64,000 nucleotides of DNA from Variovorax boronicumulans (GTDB lineage: Bacteria > Pseudomonadota > Gammaproteobacteria > Burkholderiales > Burkholderiaceae_C), in the NCBI RefSeq assembly GCF_019352895.1, contig NZ_JAAAFX010000007.1, positions 477,132-541,131 of the forward strand, read 5' to 3'. Shown here one piece after another: positions 17,712 through 26,694 of this stretch. The translations under genes were made by a program, and so were the position numbers. The notes below the pieces were generated by a model, which was not told the DNA's origin, ran no database searches, and saw nothing but the letters and a program-made list of their open reading frames with translations. Numbering within the stretch: position 1 is the stretch's first letter; every line of letters starts with the position of its first letter.

Positions 17712-17744
17712 CGCGTGCGCACGCACGCGCATGTGTGTGCATAT
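17712..17744. other. 33-base perfect alternating pyrimidine-purine tract (Z-DNA candidate)
   Basis: Thirty-three consecutive bases alternate pyrimidine and purine without a break, mostly CG, CA and TG steps with TA only at the end. Such tracts adopt left-handed Z-DNA under negative supercoiling. It lies in the gap between the divergent topoisomerase and SET-methyltransferase genes. The alternation is seen directly; the structure and any regulatory role are inferred. Confidence 0.6.
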
Positions 17745-17765
17745 TCAAACTATCAGACTTCGGCG

Positions 17766-18392
17766 ATGCCTTCAAAAATCCCTTCGATCCCAGGCCGCCG
17801 CATCCAGACCCGCCGTTCCGGTGTCCATGGCAAGGGCGTGTTCGCCGTGCAGGACATCGCCAAGGGCGACACGCTGATCGAATACAAGGGCGAGGTGATC
17901 TCCTGGAAGGAAGCGCTGCGCCGCCATCCGCACGATCCGGCGCAGCCCAACCACACCTTCTACTTCCACGTCGACGACAAGCGCGTGATCGACGGCAAGG
18001 TCGACGGCAACGCCGCCAAGTGGATCAACCATGCCTGCGACCCGAACTGCGAGGCCGACGAGATCGAGGGCCGCATCTTCATCAAGGCGCTCCGCGACAT
18101 CCCGGCCGGTGAAGAGCTCAACTACGACTACGGCCTGATCATCGACCTGCCGTACACGCCCGAGCTGCTGGCCGAGTTCCCGTGCTGGTGCGGCTCGGAA
18201 GCCTGCCGCGGCACGCTGCTCACGCCCAAGGACGAAGACGAGAAGAAGGCGCGCAAGGCCAGGAAGAAGGCCAAGGCCGAGAAGGCCGAGCGCAAGGCGG
18301 AGAAGAAGGCCGGCAAGGCCGAGAAGGCGGAGAAAGCCGACAAGGCCGACAAGAAGAAGCAGAAGCGCAAGAAGGCCAAGGCCGCCGACTGA
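17766..18392 (+). CDS. SET-domain protein-lysine methyltransferase with Lys/Ala-rich tail
   Basis: 208 aa. The SET core is complete: SGVHGKGVFAVQDIAKGD (18-35), the cofactor motif WINHACDPNCEA (86-97), and the catalytic GEELNYDYG (115-123). A post-SET zinc motif CWCGSEACRG (140-149) follows. S-adenosylmethionine-dependent lysine methylation is therefore likely. Residues 155-208 are almost only Lys, Ala, Glu and Arg, resembling a histone-like DNA-binding tail and offering many self-methylation targets. Chlamydia and a few other bacteria use SET enzymes on histone-like proteins; the target here is unknown. ATG at 17766; birA follows by 11 bases. Confidence 0.9.
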   Translation: MPSKIPSIPGRRIQTRRSGVHGKGVFAVQDIAKGDTLIEYKGEVISWKEALRRHPHDPAQPNHTFYFHVDDKRVIDGKVDGNAAKWINHACDPNCEADEIEGRIFIKALRDIPAGEELNYDYGLIIDLPYTPELLAEFPCWCGSEACRGTLLTPKDEDEKKARKARKKAKAEKAERKAEKKAGKAEKAEKADKADKKKQKRKKAKAAD

Positions 18393-18403
18393 GGACGCCC
18401 GCG

Positions 18404-19210
18404 ATGCACGCAACCAGCGCCTGGTTCGAGGACGAGATCACCGCCGCCGTGGCGCCCCAGCTGCCCGGCTTCGCGGTCGAGGTCGTGACCGAGATCGATT
18501 CCACCAGCACCGAGCTCATGCGCCGCGCGCGCCAGGGCAACGTGGCGCCGGTGCTGCTGGTGGCCTTGCGCCAGACCGCCGGACGTGGCCGCATGGGCCG
18601 GCCCTGGCAGAGCGCGCAGCAAGCGGCGCAGCCCGCCTCGCTGACCTTCTCGCTGGGCCTGCCGCTGGCACCGCGCGACTGGTCGGGCCTGTCGCTGGCC
18701 GTGGGCGTCAGCGTGGCCGAGAGCCTGGACCCGGGCGGCGCCGCGGGCCTGCAGCTCAAGTGGCCCAACGACCTCTGGCGCGAAGACCGCAAGCTCGGCG
18801 GCATCCTGATCGAGACCGCTCTGCCGCAGTCCGAAGCCGCGCAACGCTACCTGGTGATTGGCATCGGCCTGAACCTGGGCCCACGCGAGGCCGAGGGCCT
18901 CAACACGCCGCCGGCCTGGATCGGCGAATGGCGGCTCGAGGCGAGCGCGGGCGAACTGCTGCGCGACCTGGTGCCGCCGCTGGTCGACACCGTGCAGGCC
19001 TTTGCCGAACGCGGCTTCGCGCCCTTCGCCGAGCGCTTCGCCCTGCGCGACACGTTGCGCGGGCGCGAGGTGCAGCTCAGCGACGGCACCGCCGGGCTCT
19101 GCGACGGCGTGGGCTGGGGCGGCGAGCTGCGGGTGCAGACCGCGGCCGGCCTGCAGGTCATCAACAGCTCCGAAGTCAGCGTGCGGCCGCGCCAGCGCGT
19201 GGGCGCCTGA
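18404..19210 (+). CDS. birA: Biotin--[acetyl-CoA-carboxylase] ligase
   Basis: 268-aa monofunctional ligase that attaches biotin to the AccB carrier. The biotinoyl-AMP loop reads QTAGRGRMGRPW (GRGRxGR consensus), SLTFSLGL follows, and KWPNDLW plus KLGGILIE are the catalytic core; GIGLNL is also canonical. There is no N-terminal helix-turn-helix, so it is not a repressor like E. coli BirA. A C-terminal SH3-like domain is present (LRGREVQLSDG onward). It lies just downstream of the SET gene, probably cotranscribed. Confidence 0.93.
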   Translation: MHATSAWFEDEITAAVAPQLPGFAVEVVTEIDSTSTELMRRARQGNVAPVLLVALRQTAGRGRMGRPWQSAQQAAQPASLTFSLGLPLAPRDWSGLSLAVGVSVAESLDPGGAAGLQLKWPNDLWREDRKLGGILIETALPQSEAAQRYLVIGIGLNLGPREAEGLNTPPAWIGEWRLEASAGELLRDLVPPLVDTVQAFAERGFAPFAERFALRDTLRGREVQLSDGTAGLCDGVGWGGELRVQTAAGLQVINSSEVSVRPRQRVGA

Positions 19211-19212
19211 GC

Positions 19213-19395
19213 ATGCGCGGCAGCGGACGCTTCGTTCTCCTGGTGCTGGTGCTGGCGAACCTGGGCTACTTCGCCTGGAGCCGCGGCAGCTTCGCGGCCC
19301 TGGGCTTCCAGCCGGCCGGCTTCGGCGAAGCCGAACCGCATCGCGTCGAGCTGCAGGTGCGGCCCGAGCTGCTGCAGATCCGCAAGGCACCGTAG
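19213..19395 (+). CDS. Small single-span membrane protein (60 aa)
   Basis: Begins two bases after the birA stop. MRGSGRFVLLVLVLANLGYFAW is one membrane anchor, followed by about 38 periplasmic residues containing EPHRVELQVRPELLQI. In related genomes I recall proteins at this position after birA with the same N-terminus but sometimes a C-terminal SPOR domain, so this may be a short or truncated form. No function can be assigned. Its stop lies three bases from the convergent histidine kinase gene. Confidence 0.65.
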   Translation: MRGSGRFVLLVLVLANLGYFAWSRGSFAALGFQPAGFGEAEPHRVELQVRPELLQIRKAP

Positions 19396-19398
19396 CCG

Positions 19399-20838
19399 CT
19401 ACTTGTCGTCCAGTTCGAAGCGCACGCTGAAGCGCGTGCCCGGCGGCTGCTGGTCCGGATGGGCATCTTCCAGTTGCACGCTGGCGCCGTGCTGGCGTGC
19501 GATCTCGCGCACGATCGGCAGGCCCAGGCCGGAGCCGTCGGCCTCGCTGCCCAGCACGCGGTAGAAGGGCTGGAACACCAGCTCGCGATCGGCCGCGGCG
19601 ATGCCCGGCCCGTTGTCCTCCACCTGCAGCACCACCACCCGGCCGAAAGGGTCGGCCAGCACCCGCGCGGTGATCACGCCCGAATGCTCGGGCGGCGAGG
19701 GCGTGTAGTTCAGTGCGTTGTCGACCAGGTTGCGCACCAGCTCCTTGAGCAGCGTCGGGTTGCCCTGCAGCGTGACGCCCGGCGTGCCGGCTTCGGCGCC
19801 GTCGTAGCCCAGGTCGATGCGCCGCTCGATGGCGCGCGGCACGGCTTCGCGCACCACCTCGATGGTCAGGCGCGCCAGGTCGCAGGACTGGCGCCCGAGC
19901 GTGGCGCTGCTGCCCTCGGCGCGCGCCAGCGACAGCAGCTGGTTGACCGTGTGGGTGGCCCGCACGCTGGCGCGGCCGATCTGCTTGAGCGACTGCTTGA
20001 GCTCCTCGGCATTGGCCCCTTCGCGCTGCGCCAGGTCGGCCTGCATGCGCAGCCCGGCCAGCGGCGTCTTGAGTTGGTGCGCGGCATCGGCCAGGAAGCG
20101 CTTCTGCGTGGCGATCGAATCGTGCAGCTTGTTGAGCAGTTCGTTGACCGACGACACCAGCGGAATCACCTCCAGCGGCACGCCCGATTCGTCCAGCGGG
20201 CTCAGGTCGTCGGGCCGGCGCTCGCGGATGCGCGCCTCCACCACCGACAGCGGCTTGATGCCGCGCACCAGCGCCAGCCAGATCAGCAGCACCGCCAGCG
20301 GCAGGATGGCGAACTGCGGCAGCAGCACACCCTTGATGATCTCGGTGGCCAGCAAAGACTGCTTCTCGCGCGTCTCGGCCACCTGCACCAGCGCATGCGG
20401 CGCCTCGGGCGTGGCGCCGGCCACCCACAGCGAGCCGATGCGCACCGCCTTGCCGCGCATCGTGGCGTCGTGCAGGTAGACCATGTCCGCCGTCGGCAGC
20501 TCGTCGGAGTGCGGCGGCGGCACGTCGCGCTCGCCGCTGAGCAACTGGCCGCGGCCGTCGAGCACCTGGTAGTAGACGACGTCGGTGTCGTCGCCGCTCA
20601 GGATGTCGCGCGCGGCCTGCGGCAAGGGGAACTGCAGGCGGCCGTCCTGCACCACCAGCAGCCGGCCCAGCGTGCGCACGTTGTTCTCCAGCGCGCGGTC
20701 GAAGGGCGCGTTGGCGATGCCCTGCGCCACCAGCCAGGTCACGCCGATGCTCACCGGCACCAGCAGCAGCAGCGGCGTGAGCATCCAGTCGAGGATCTCG
20801 CCGAACAGCGAGCGCTGGGCGCGCTGGAAGAGCTTCAC
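19399..20838 (-). CDS. Two-component sensor histidine kinase (EnvZ/QseC/TctE type)
   Basis: 479 aa from GTG at 20838 (VKLFQRAQRSLFGEILDWM), chosen because homologues begin KLFQRxQRSLFGEILDWML and a G-rich ribosome site precedes it; a TTG at 20904 would overlap the regulator gene. Two membrane helices (about 18-38 and 170-192) bracket a periplasmic sensor domain. The phospho-acceptor is H254 in ADAAHQLKTPLAGL; the ATPase boxes are LVDNALNYT (N), VEDNGPGI (G1) and GSGLGLPIVREI (G2). Partner of the adjacent response regulator. Confidence 0.92.
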   Translation of the reverse strand: MKLFQRAQRSLFGEILDWMLTPLLLLVPVSIGVTWLVAQGIANAPFDRALENNVRTLGRLLVVQDGRLQFPLPQAARDILSGDDTDVVYYQVLDGRGQLLSGERDVPPPHSDELPTADMVYLHDATMRGKAVRIGSLWVAGATPEAPHALVQVAETREKQSLLATEIIKGVLLPQFAILPLAVLLIWLALVRGIKPLSVVEARIRERRPDDLSPLDESGVPLEVIPLVSSVNELLNKLHDSIATQKRFLADAAHQLKTPLAGLRMQADLAQREGANAEELKQSLKQIGRASVRATHTVNQLLSLARAEGSSATLGRQSCDLARLTIEVVREAVPRAIERRIDLGYDGAEAGTPGVTLQGNPTLLKELVRNLVDNALNYTPSPPEHSGVITARVLADPFGRVVVLQVEDNGPGIAAADRELVFQPFYRVLGSEADGSGLGLPIVREIARQHGASVQLEDAHPDQQPPGTRFSVRFELDDK

Positions 20839-20893
20839 GCCCGCCCCCAGGTTCGACGGACGGAGCGGGCGACGGGCACTGCGCGAAGGTGCA

Positions 20894-21568
20894 TCAGGAG
20901 GCAATTTTCTCGAGGCAATAGCCCAGGCCGCGCACCGTGGCGATGCGGATCGGGCCCTTCTCGATCTTCTTGCGCAGGCGATGGATGTAGACCTCGATGG
21001 CGTTGATGCTCACCTCTTCGCCCCACTCGCAGAGCCGCTCGACCAGCTGGTCCTTGCTGACCAGCCGGCCGGCGCGCTGCAGCAGCACCTCGAGCAGGCC
21101 CAGCTCGCGGGCCGAGAGCTCGATCATCTTGCCGTCGATGGTGGCCACGCGGCCGGCCTGGTCGTAGAGCAGCGGGCCGTGCTTGATCGCGTTGCTGGTG
21201 CCGCCCATGCCGCGGCGCGTGAGGGCGCGCACGCGGGCCTCGAGCTCCTGCAGCGAGAAGGGCTTGGCCATGTAGTCGTCGGCGCCGTGGTCCAGGCCCT
21301 TGACGCGCTCTTCCACGCTGTCGGCCGCGGTGAGCACCAGCACCGGCAGCTGCGAGCCGCGCGCACGCAGCCGCTTGAGGATCTCCAGGCCGTGCAGGTT
21401 GGGCAGGCCGAGGTCGAGGATCAGCAGGTCGAACTCGCTGTTGGTCATCAGCGCGGCGTCGGCCTGCGAGCCGGTGGCCACACGGTCGACCGCCGCGCCC
21501 GAGGTGCGCAGGCTGCGCAGCAGGGCGTCGGCCAGCACCTGGTCGTCTTCCGCAATCAGAATCCGCAT
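20894..21568 (-). CDS. OmpR-family response regulator
   Basis: 224 aa: receiver domain with acidic pocket EDD (7-9), phospho-acceptor D52 in LILDLGLP and the conserved K in MAKPFSL. The C-terminal winged helix has SARELGLLEVLLQRAGRLVSKDQLVERL and ends RGLGYCLEK. QseB/TctD-like proteins share this layout, with control of carboxylate uptake or envelope genes as common roles, but no target is visible here. The kinase gene follows after 55 bases; the pair forms one operon. Confidence 0.93.
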   Translation of the reverse strand: MRILIAEDDQVLADALLRSLRTSGAAVDRVATGSQADAALMTNSEFDLLILDLGLPNLHGLEILKRLRARGSQLPVLVLTAADSVEERVKGLDHGADDYMAKPFSLQELEARVRALTRRGMGGTSNAIKHGPLLYDQAGRVATIDGKMIELSARELGLLEVLLQRAGRLVSKDQLVERLCEWGEEVSINAIEVYIHRLRKKIEKGPIRIATVRGLGYCLEKIAS

Positions 21569-21680
21569 GAGCCACCTCCGGCTTGTGGGGCGCGTCGTCG
21601 CGCTTTTTTTACTCGTCTCCGCGGCGGATTCTAGGCGTCGTGCCGCCTGCGGGCTTGCGTTGGCTCAAGGTCTGCGACCC

Positions 21681-22163
21681 TCAGCCGGCGTAGGCCTCGA
21701 GGCCTATCGTGACCACGGTGGCGATCTCGTCGCCCACGCTCGCGCGGAACTCGCTCTCCGCTTGCGCCACGGCCCGGCGGAAGGCCTCGAGCCAGGCCAG
21801 TCCGTCGGCCGTGAAGCGCACGCGCCGCGCCCGTGCGTCCAGCGGATCGGCCTCGCGCGTGACCAGGCCCCAGGCCTCGCACTGGTCGACCAGCGTGCCC
21901 ATCGCCTGCTTGGTCATGCCGGCGCGCTCGGCCAGCTCGGTCAGGCGCGAACCGCCGCGCGCCAGGTGCCGGGTGATGTGGATGTGGGCCGCGCTGACCT
22001 GTGCGCGCGCCGCGAGGTTCGACAGGGCCAGCGGCACGTCGGCGTCGTGCGCCATCAGCGCCAGCACGCGCTCGTCGAAGCGGCGCATCGCATGGCCCAG
22101 CAGCCGGCCCAGATGGGTCTGGCGCCAGGCGTCGGGGTCGGTCGGGAAGGGGCTGTCGCTCAT
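21681..22163 (-). CDS. MarR-family transcriptional regulator
   Basis: 160 aa. The winged helix-turn-helix is in the middle: AAHIHITRHLARGGSRLTELAERAGMTKQAMGTLVDQCEAWGLVTREADPLDARARRV, with the typical acidic-Arg wing. Such proteins repress genes until a small aromatic or oxidant ligand binds. It is divergent from recA but faces the other way with its start 143 bases from recA. A TACTATTA stretch sits only a few bases before its ATG, so the transcript may be nearly leaderless. Confidence 0.87.
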   Translation of the reverse strand: MSDSPFPTDPDAWRQTHLGRLLGHAMRRFDERVLALMAHDADVPLALSNLAARAQVSAAHIHITRHLARGGSRLTELAERAGMTKQAMGTLVDQCEAWGLVTREADPLDARARRVRFTADGLAWLEAFRRAVAQAESEFRASVGDEIATVVTIGLEAYAG

Positions 22164-22199
22164 GGCTTTAATAGTAAGCCAAACTGATCAAAAAGTGGG

Positions 22200-22244
22200 T
22201 TGCCGCGAAAGTACAGGCCGCTACACTACTGTTCAAGCATCCAG
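22200..22244 (+). promoter_or_regulatory. recA promoter with LexA (SOS) box
   Basis: TTGCCG (22200-22205) and TACACT (22222-22227) form a sigma-70 promoter with a 16-base spacer. Immediately downstream, CTGT-N8-CCAG at 22229-22244 matches the beta/gammaproteobacterial LexA box CTGT-N8-ACAG except one base. The position, overlapping the start site, would block transcription until LexA is cleaved. recA ATG is at 22307 with AAGGAGA six bases upstream. Confidence 0.75.
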
Positions 22245-22306
22245 CCTGTCATTAAACGCAGCGGGATGAAAACCCAACAACCCGTTGATATTCAAGGAGA
22301 TTTCTC

Positions 22307-23431
<1,125 letters not shown>

Positions 23432-23492
23432 TCGGGACGGGCGTGCCTGCCGCCTGGCGGCGGGCATGCCTTTCCGGTCGCCGCATGCCTTC

Positions 23493-23945
23493 ATGGGTTT
23501 CGCCGCTCCCTCCCTCAAGGGCCGCGCGCTGCGCCTGCTGAGCCAGCGCGAGCATTCGCGGCCCGAACTCGAACGCAAGCTGGCGAAGTACGAAGAGGTG
23601 CCGGGCACCCTGGCGCAGGCGCTCGACGAACTGGCGGCCAAGGACTTCATCAGCGAATCGCGCGTGGTGCAGTCGGTGCTCAACCAGCGGGCCTCGCGCA
23701 TGGGTGCCGCGCGGGTGCGCCAGGAACTGCAGCAGAAGGGCATCGCGCCCGAGGCCATCACCGAAGCCGTGGCGCAGCTCAAGGACAGCGAGCCGGCGCG
23801 CGCGCGTGAAGTCTGGCGGCGTCGCTTCGATGCCTTGCCGCAGGATGCCAAGGAGCGTGCCAAACAGGCGCGCTTCCTGATGGCCCGTGGCTTCTCCGGT
23901 GCGGTGGTGGGCAAGGTCCTGCGCAGCGACAGCGACGACGAGTGA
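23493..23945 (+). CDS. recX: Regulatory protein RecX
   Basis: 150 aa from ATG at 23493 (MGFAAPSLKGRALRLLSQREHS); homologues begin at about this point. An in-frame ATG at 23466 would add nine residues and cannot be excluded, as neither has a clear ribosome site. RecX caps RecA filaments and blocks their growth. The three-helix repeats are visible (RALRLLSQREHSRPELERKL, AKDFISESRVV, KGIAPEAITEAV). Position 61 bases after recA is the classical arrangement. Confidence 0.93.
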   Translation: MGFAAPSLKGRALRLLSQREHSRPELERKLAKYEEVPGTLAQALDELAAKDFISESRVVQSVLNQRASRMGAARVRQELQQKGIAPEAITEAVAQLKDSEPARAREVWRRRFDALPQDAKERAKQARFLMARGFSGAVVGKVLRSDSDDE

Positions 23946-24000
23946 AGTGCCGGCCGGCGCCGGCCGATGGCGCCGTGGGGCGGCTGGCATGATCCGGCCC

Positions 24001-24720
24001 ATGTCGTCGAACCCCTCCCCCTCGCCTTCCCTCGGTCGCACCGGCCTGCGCGCCGGCACCGCCTTTGCCGGCGCCGTCTTCCGGAGTGCGCTGCTGGCCA
24101 TCCTGCTGGGCGGCGGCGTGTTCTTCTTCTACATCAGCCAGCTCAGCGGCCCGGGCATGCCCGCGGCGCGCGCCGGCGGCGCGGGCGCGGTGATCGCGCT
24201 GCTGTTCTCGCCCTCGGTGCTGGTCGCCCTGCTGCTGTTGGGCTTCATCCCGCTCTACCTGATGCTCGGCATCGCGCAGGGCCGCAGCCGTGCGCTGCGT
24301 CAGGTGGTGCTGGCGCATGGCGACACGATCGCGCAGCGCCTGGGCGCTGCCATCGCGGGCCGCGTCGAGGCGATGCCGCGCACCCATGGCGCCTTGCAGC
24401 GCAGCTCCGAATGGCTGTCGGTCGATGCACTGAGCCGCCAGCTCGCGCCGGTGCTGGGCGAGGGCCGCGCGGTGCGGGCCGTGATCGGCTTCGTGCTGAA
24501 CCGCCTGCCCTTGTCGACGCTGCTGGCCGACTGGCAGGCCGAGCGCGCCGCGCATGGCGGCACCGAGGCTGGCGTGGAAGACCCGGCCCTGCGTGCGCTG
24601 CTGCAGCAACGCATCGGCGAGACGCTGCAGGAGATGGCGACCCCGTCGCGCACCGCGCTCTACATCGCGCTGGCCGCGCACGCCCTGCTGCTGGGCTTCG
24701 GCCTCTGGCTCATCGCCTGA
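24001..24720 (+). CDS. Predicted inner-membrane protein of unknown function
   Basis: 239 aa from ATG at 24001 (an alternative lies four codons upstream). Two membrane helices near the N-terminus (about 20-45 and 60-85), a long Ala/Arg-rich soluble middle, and one closing helix (ALYIALAAHALLLGFGLWLIA). The middle has amphipathic helical character and no known motif. No family is recognised. It lies between recX and the convergent enolase-superfamily gene, with its own short upstream gap. Confidence 0.65.
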   Translation: MSSNPSPSPSLGRTGLRAGTAFAGAVFRSALLAILLGGGVFFFYISQLSGPGMPAARAGGAGAVIALLFSPSVLVALLLLGFIPLYLMLGIAQGRSRALRQVVLAHGDTIAQRLGAAIAGRVEAMPRTHGALQRSSEWLSVDALSRQLAPVLGEGRAVRAVIGFVLNRLPLSTLLADWQAERAAHGGTEAGVEDPALRALLQQRIGETLQEMATPSRTALYIALAAHALLLGFGLWLIA

Positions 24721-24738
24721 GGCCGCCCCGCGCGAGGA

Positions 24739-25848
24739 TCAGCCGCGCACCACCAGCGGCTCGAACTTGCGGCGTGCCTTGAGCTGGGCCGGGTCCCATT
24801 CGATGCCCAGGCCGGGCGTCGACGGTGCCACCGCGTAGCCGGACTCGATCTGCAGCCGGCTGGTCGTGAGGTCGTCGAGTTGCGGGATGTACTCGACCCA
24901 GCGGCCGTTGGGCACGGCCGCGCACAGGCTCACGTGGATCTCCATCAGGAAGTGCGGGCACATCGCGATGTTGTGCGCTTCGGCCAGGTGCGCGATCTTG
25001 AGCCAGGGCGTGATGCCGCCCACGCGCGCCACGTCGGCCTGCACGATCGAGCAGGCGCCCTGCTGGATGTACTCGGCGAACTGCGACAGGTGGTACATCG
25101 ACTCGCCCACCGCCACCGGCACGCTGGTGCTGGCCAGCAGCTGCGCATGCGCGCGCACGTGCTCGGCCGGCATCGGCTCCTCGAACCAGGCGAGGTCGAT
25201 GGCCTCGTACTGGCGCGCGCGGCGCACCGCCTCGGAGACCGTGAAGCTCTGGTTCGCATCGACCATCAGCTCGAAGCCTGGGCCCACCGCCGCGCGCACC
25301 GCCGACAGCCGGGCGATGTCCTCGGCCACGTGCGGCTTGCCGACCTTGACCTTGGCGCCCAGGAAACCCGCGGCCTGCGCCGCCAGCGTCTGCTCGACCA
25401 GCTGCGCCTGCGGAATCTGCAGCCAGCCGCCTTCGGTGGTGTAGACCGGCACGCGCGATTGCGCGCCGCCGGCCAGCTGCCACAGCGGCAGCTTCGCCAC
25501 GCGGGCGTTGCGGTCCCACAGCGCGGTGTCGACGGCCGCCAGCGCGAGGCTGGTGATCGCGCCGACCGCGGTGGCGTGCGTGTGGAAGAAGAGGTCGCGC
25601 CAGATGGCTTCGTAGTGCTGCGGATCGCGCCCGATCAGGCGCGGCGCCAGGTGGTCCTGCAACAGCGCCACGATCGACGAGCCGCCGGTGCCGATGGTGT
25701 AGGTGTAGCCGGTGCCGGTGGAACCGTCGTCGCAGCGCACGGTGACCATCACGGTCTCCTGCGTCACGAAGGACTGGATGGCGTCGGTGCGCACCACCTT
25801 GGGTGCGATGTCGATCTGCGCGATCTCGACCTGGTCGATCTTGGCCAT
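24739..25848 (-). CDS. Mandelate racemase/muconate lactonizing enzyme family protein
   Basis: 369-aa enolase-superfamily enzyme. Metal-ligand and base motifs appear in order: AKVKVG (second Lys as base), VDANQ, WFEEPMP, VGESMY, and the His in MCPHF. This Lys/His combination places it in the MR/MLE subgroup, which includes sugar-acid dehydratases and racemases. Substrate unknown; it is the last gene of the ABC transporter operon on this strand and likely acts on the imported compound. It is four bases downstream of the binding-protein gene. Confidence 0.87.
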   Translation of the reverse strand: MAKIDQVEIAQIDIAPKVVRTDAIQSFVTQETVMVTVRCDDGSTGTGYTYTIGTGGSSIVALLQDHLAPRLIGRDPQHYEAIWRDLFFHTHATAVGAITSLALAAVDTALWDRNARVAKLPLWQLAGGAQSRVPVYTTEGGWLQIPQAQLVEQTLAAQAAGFLGAKVKVGKPHVAEDIARLSAVRAAVGPGFELMVDANQSFTVSEAVRRARQYEAIDLAWFEEPMPAEHVRAHAQLLASTSVPVAVGESMYHLSQFAEYIQQGACSIVQADVARVGGITPWLKIAHLAEAHNIAMCPHFLMEIHVSLCAAVPNGRWVEYIPQLDDLTTSRLQIESGYAVAPSTPGLGIEWDPAQLKARRKFEPLVVRG

Positions 25849-25852
25849 CGGC

Positions 25853-26656
25853 TCAGCCTCCGTTGCGCGTCACTTCCACGGGCAGGTCGGCGCCGTGGTA
25901 CTTCTTGTAGATGGTGTTGAGCTCGCCGCTCTGCAGGTGCGCCTTCACGAAGGCATCGAGCTTTTCCTTGAGGCGCGGCTCGTTCTTGCGCAGGCCGATC
26001 GCGAGCATGTTGACCTTCATCGTGAACTTCGGCTCCATCTGCTTGGCCGGGTTCTTCTCGTTGATGGTCTTGAGCAGCGGCGGCGCGGTCGCGAAGATGT
26101 CGGCCTGGCCGCTGACCACCGCGGTGATCGAGGTGGCGTCGTCGTCGAAACGCACGATCTGCGCGCCCGCCGGCAGGATCTTGGTGACTTCCTGGTCGTT
26201 GGTGGTGCCGCGCGTGGAGATGATCTTCTTGCCCACCAGGTCGGCCGGGCCGGTGAGGGTCATGCTCTTGGGCGCGCCGACCACCGCCAGGATGGCGGCG
26301 TAGGGGATCGAGAAATCGACCACCTTCTCACGCTCGGGCGTGACCGACATGCTCGAGATCACGATGTCGGCCTTGTCGGTCTGCAGGAAAGGCACGCGGT
26401 TGGCGCCGGTGGTGGGCACGATCTCGAGCGCCAGGCCCAGGCTCTTGGCCAGCAGCTGCGCGGTCTCGACGTCGGAGCCGACAGCGTTGAGCTTCTCGTC
26501 CTTCATCGCGTACGGCGGCACGGCCAGGTCGATCGCGACGCGGATCTTCTTGGCGGCGGTGATGGTGTCGAGCTGGTCGGCGCTGGCGTGCGTGGCGCAG
26601 AGTGCGGCGGAAGCCACGAGCAGGGCGGAGGCGATGCGGTGCAGGTTGTGGGTCAT
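25853..26656 (-). CDS. Amino-acid-type ABC transporter binding protein, copy 1
   Basis: 267-aa periplasmic protein of SBP family 3 (HisJ/GlnH type). The signal ends in CATHASADQ; the mature part opens LDTITAAKKIRVAIDLAVPPY. VSSMSVTPEREKVVDFSIPY is the family signature. It is closely related along its whole length to the binding protein at 27639-28451 in the same operon. The ligand is not predictable; the operon has enzymes of sugar-acid rather than amino-acid type. Confidence 0.9.
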   Translation of the reverse strand: MTHNLHRIASALLVASAALCATHASADQLDTITAAKKIRVAIDLAVPPYAMKDEKLNAVGSDVETAQLLAKSLGLALEIVPTTGANRVPFLQTDKADIVISSMSVTPEREKVVDFSIPYAAILAVVGAPKSMTLTGPADLVGKKIISTRGTTNDQEVTKILPAGAQIVRFDDDATSITAVVSGQADIFATAPPLLKTINEKNPAKQMEPKFTMKVNMLAIGLRKNEPRLKEKLDAFVKAHLQSGELNTIYKKYHGADLPVEVTRNGG

Positions 26657-26694
26657 GGTGTTTCGTCGGGGTGAGGAGGTGAAAGGGGCGAGGT

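Noticed and set aside
20839..20904. TTG start that would extend the histidine kinase by 22 residues
   Set aside because: It overlaps the response-regulator stop and adds a Pro/Arg/Ser-rich stretch. The GTG at 20838 begins exactly where homologues start.
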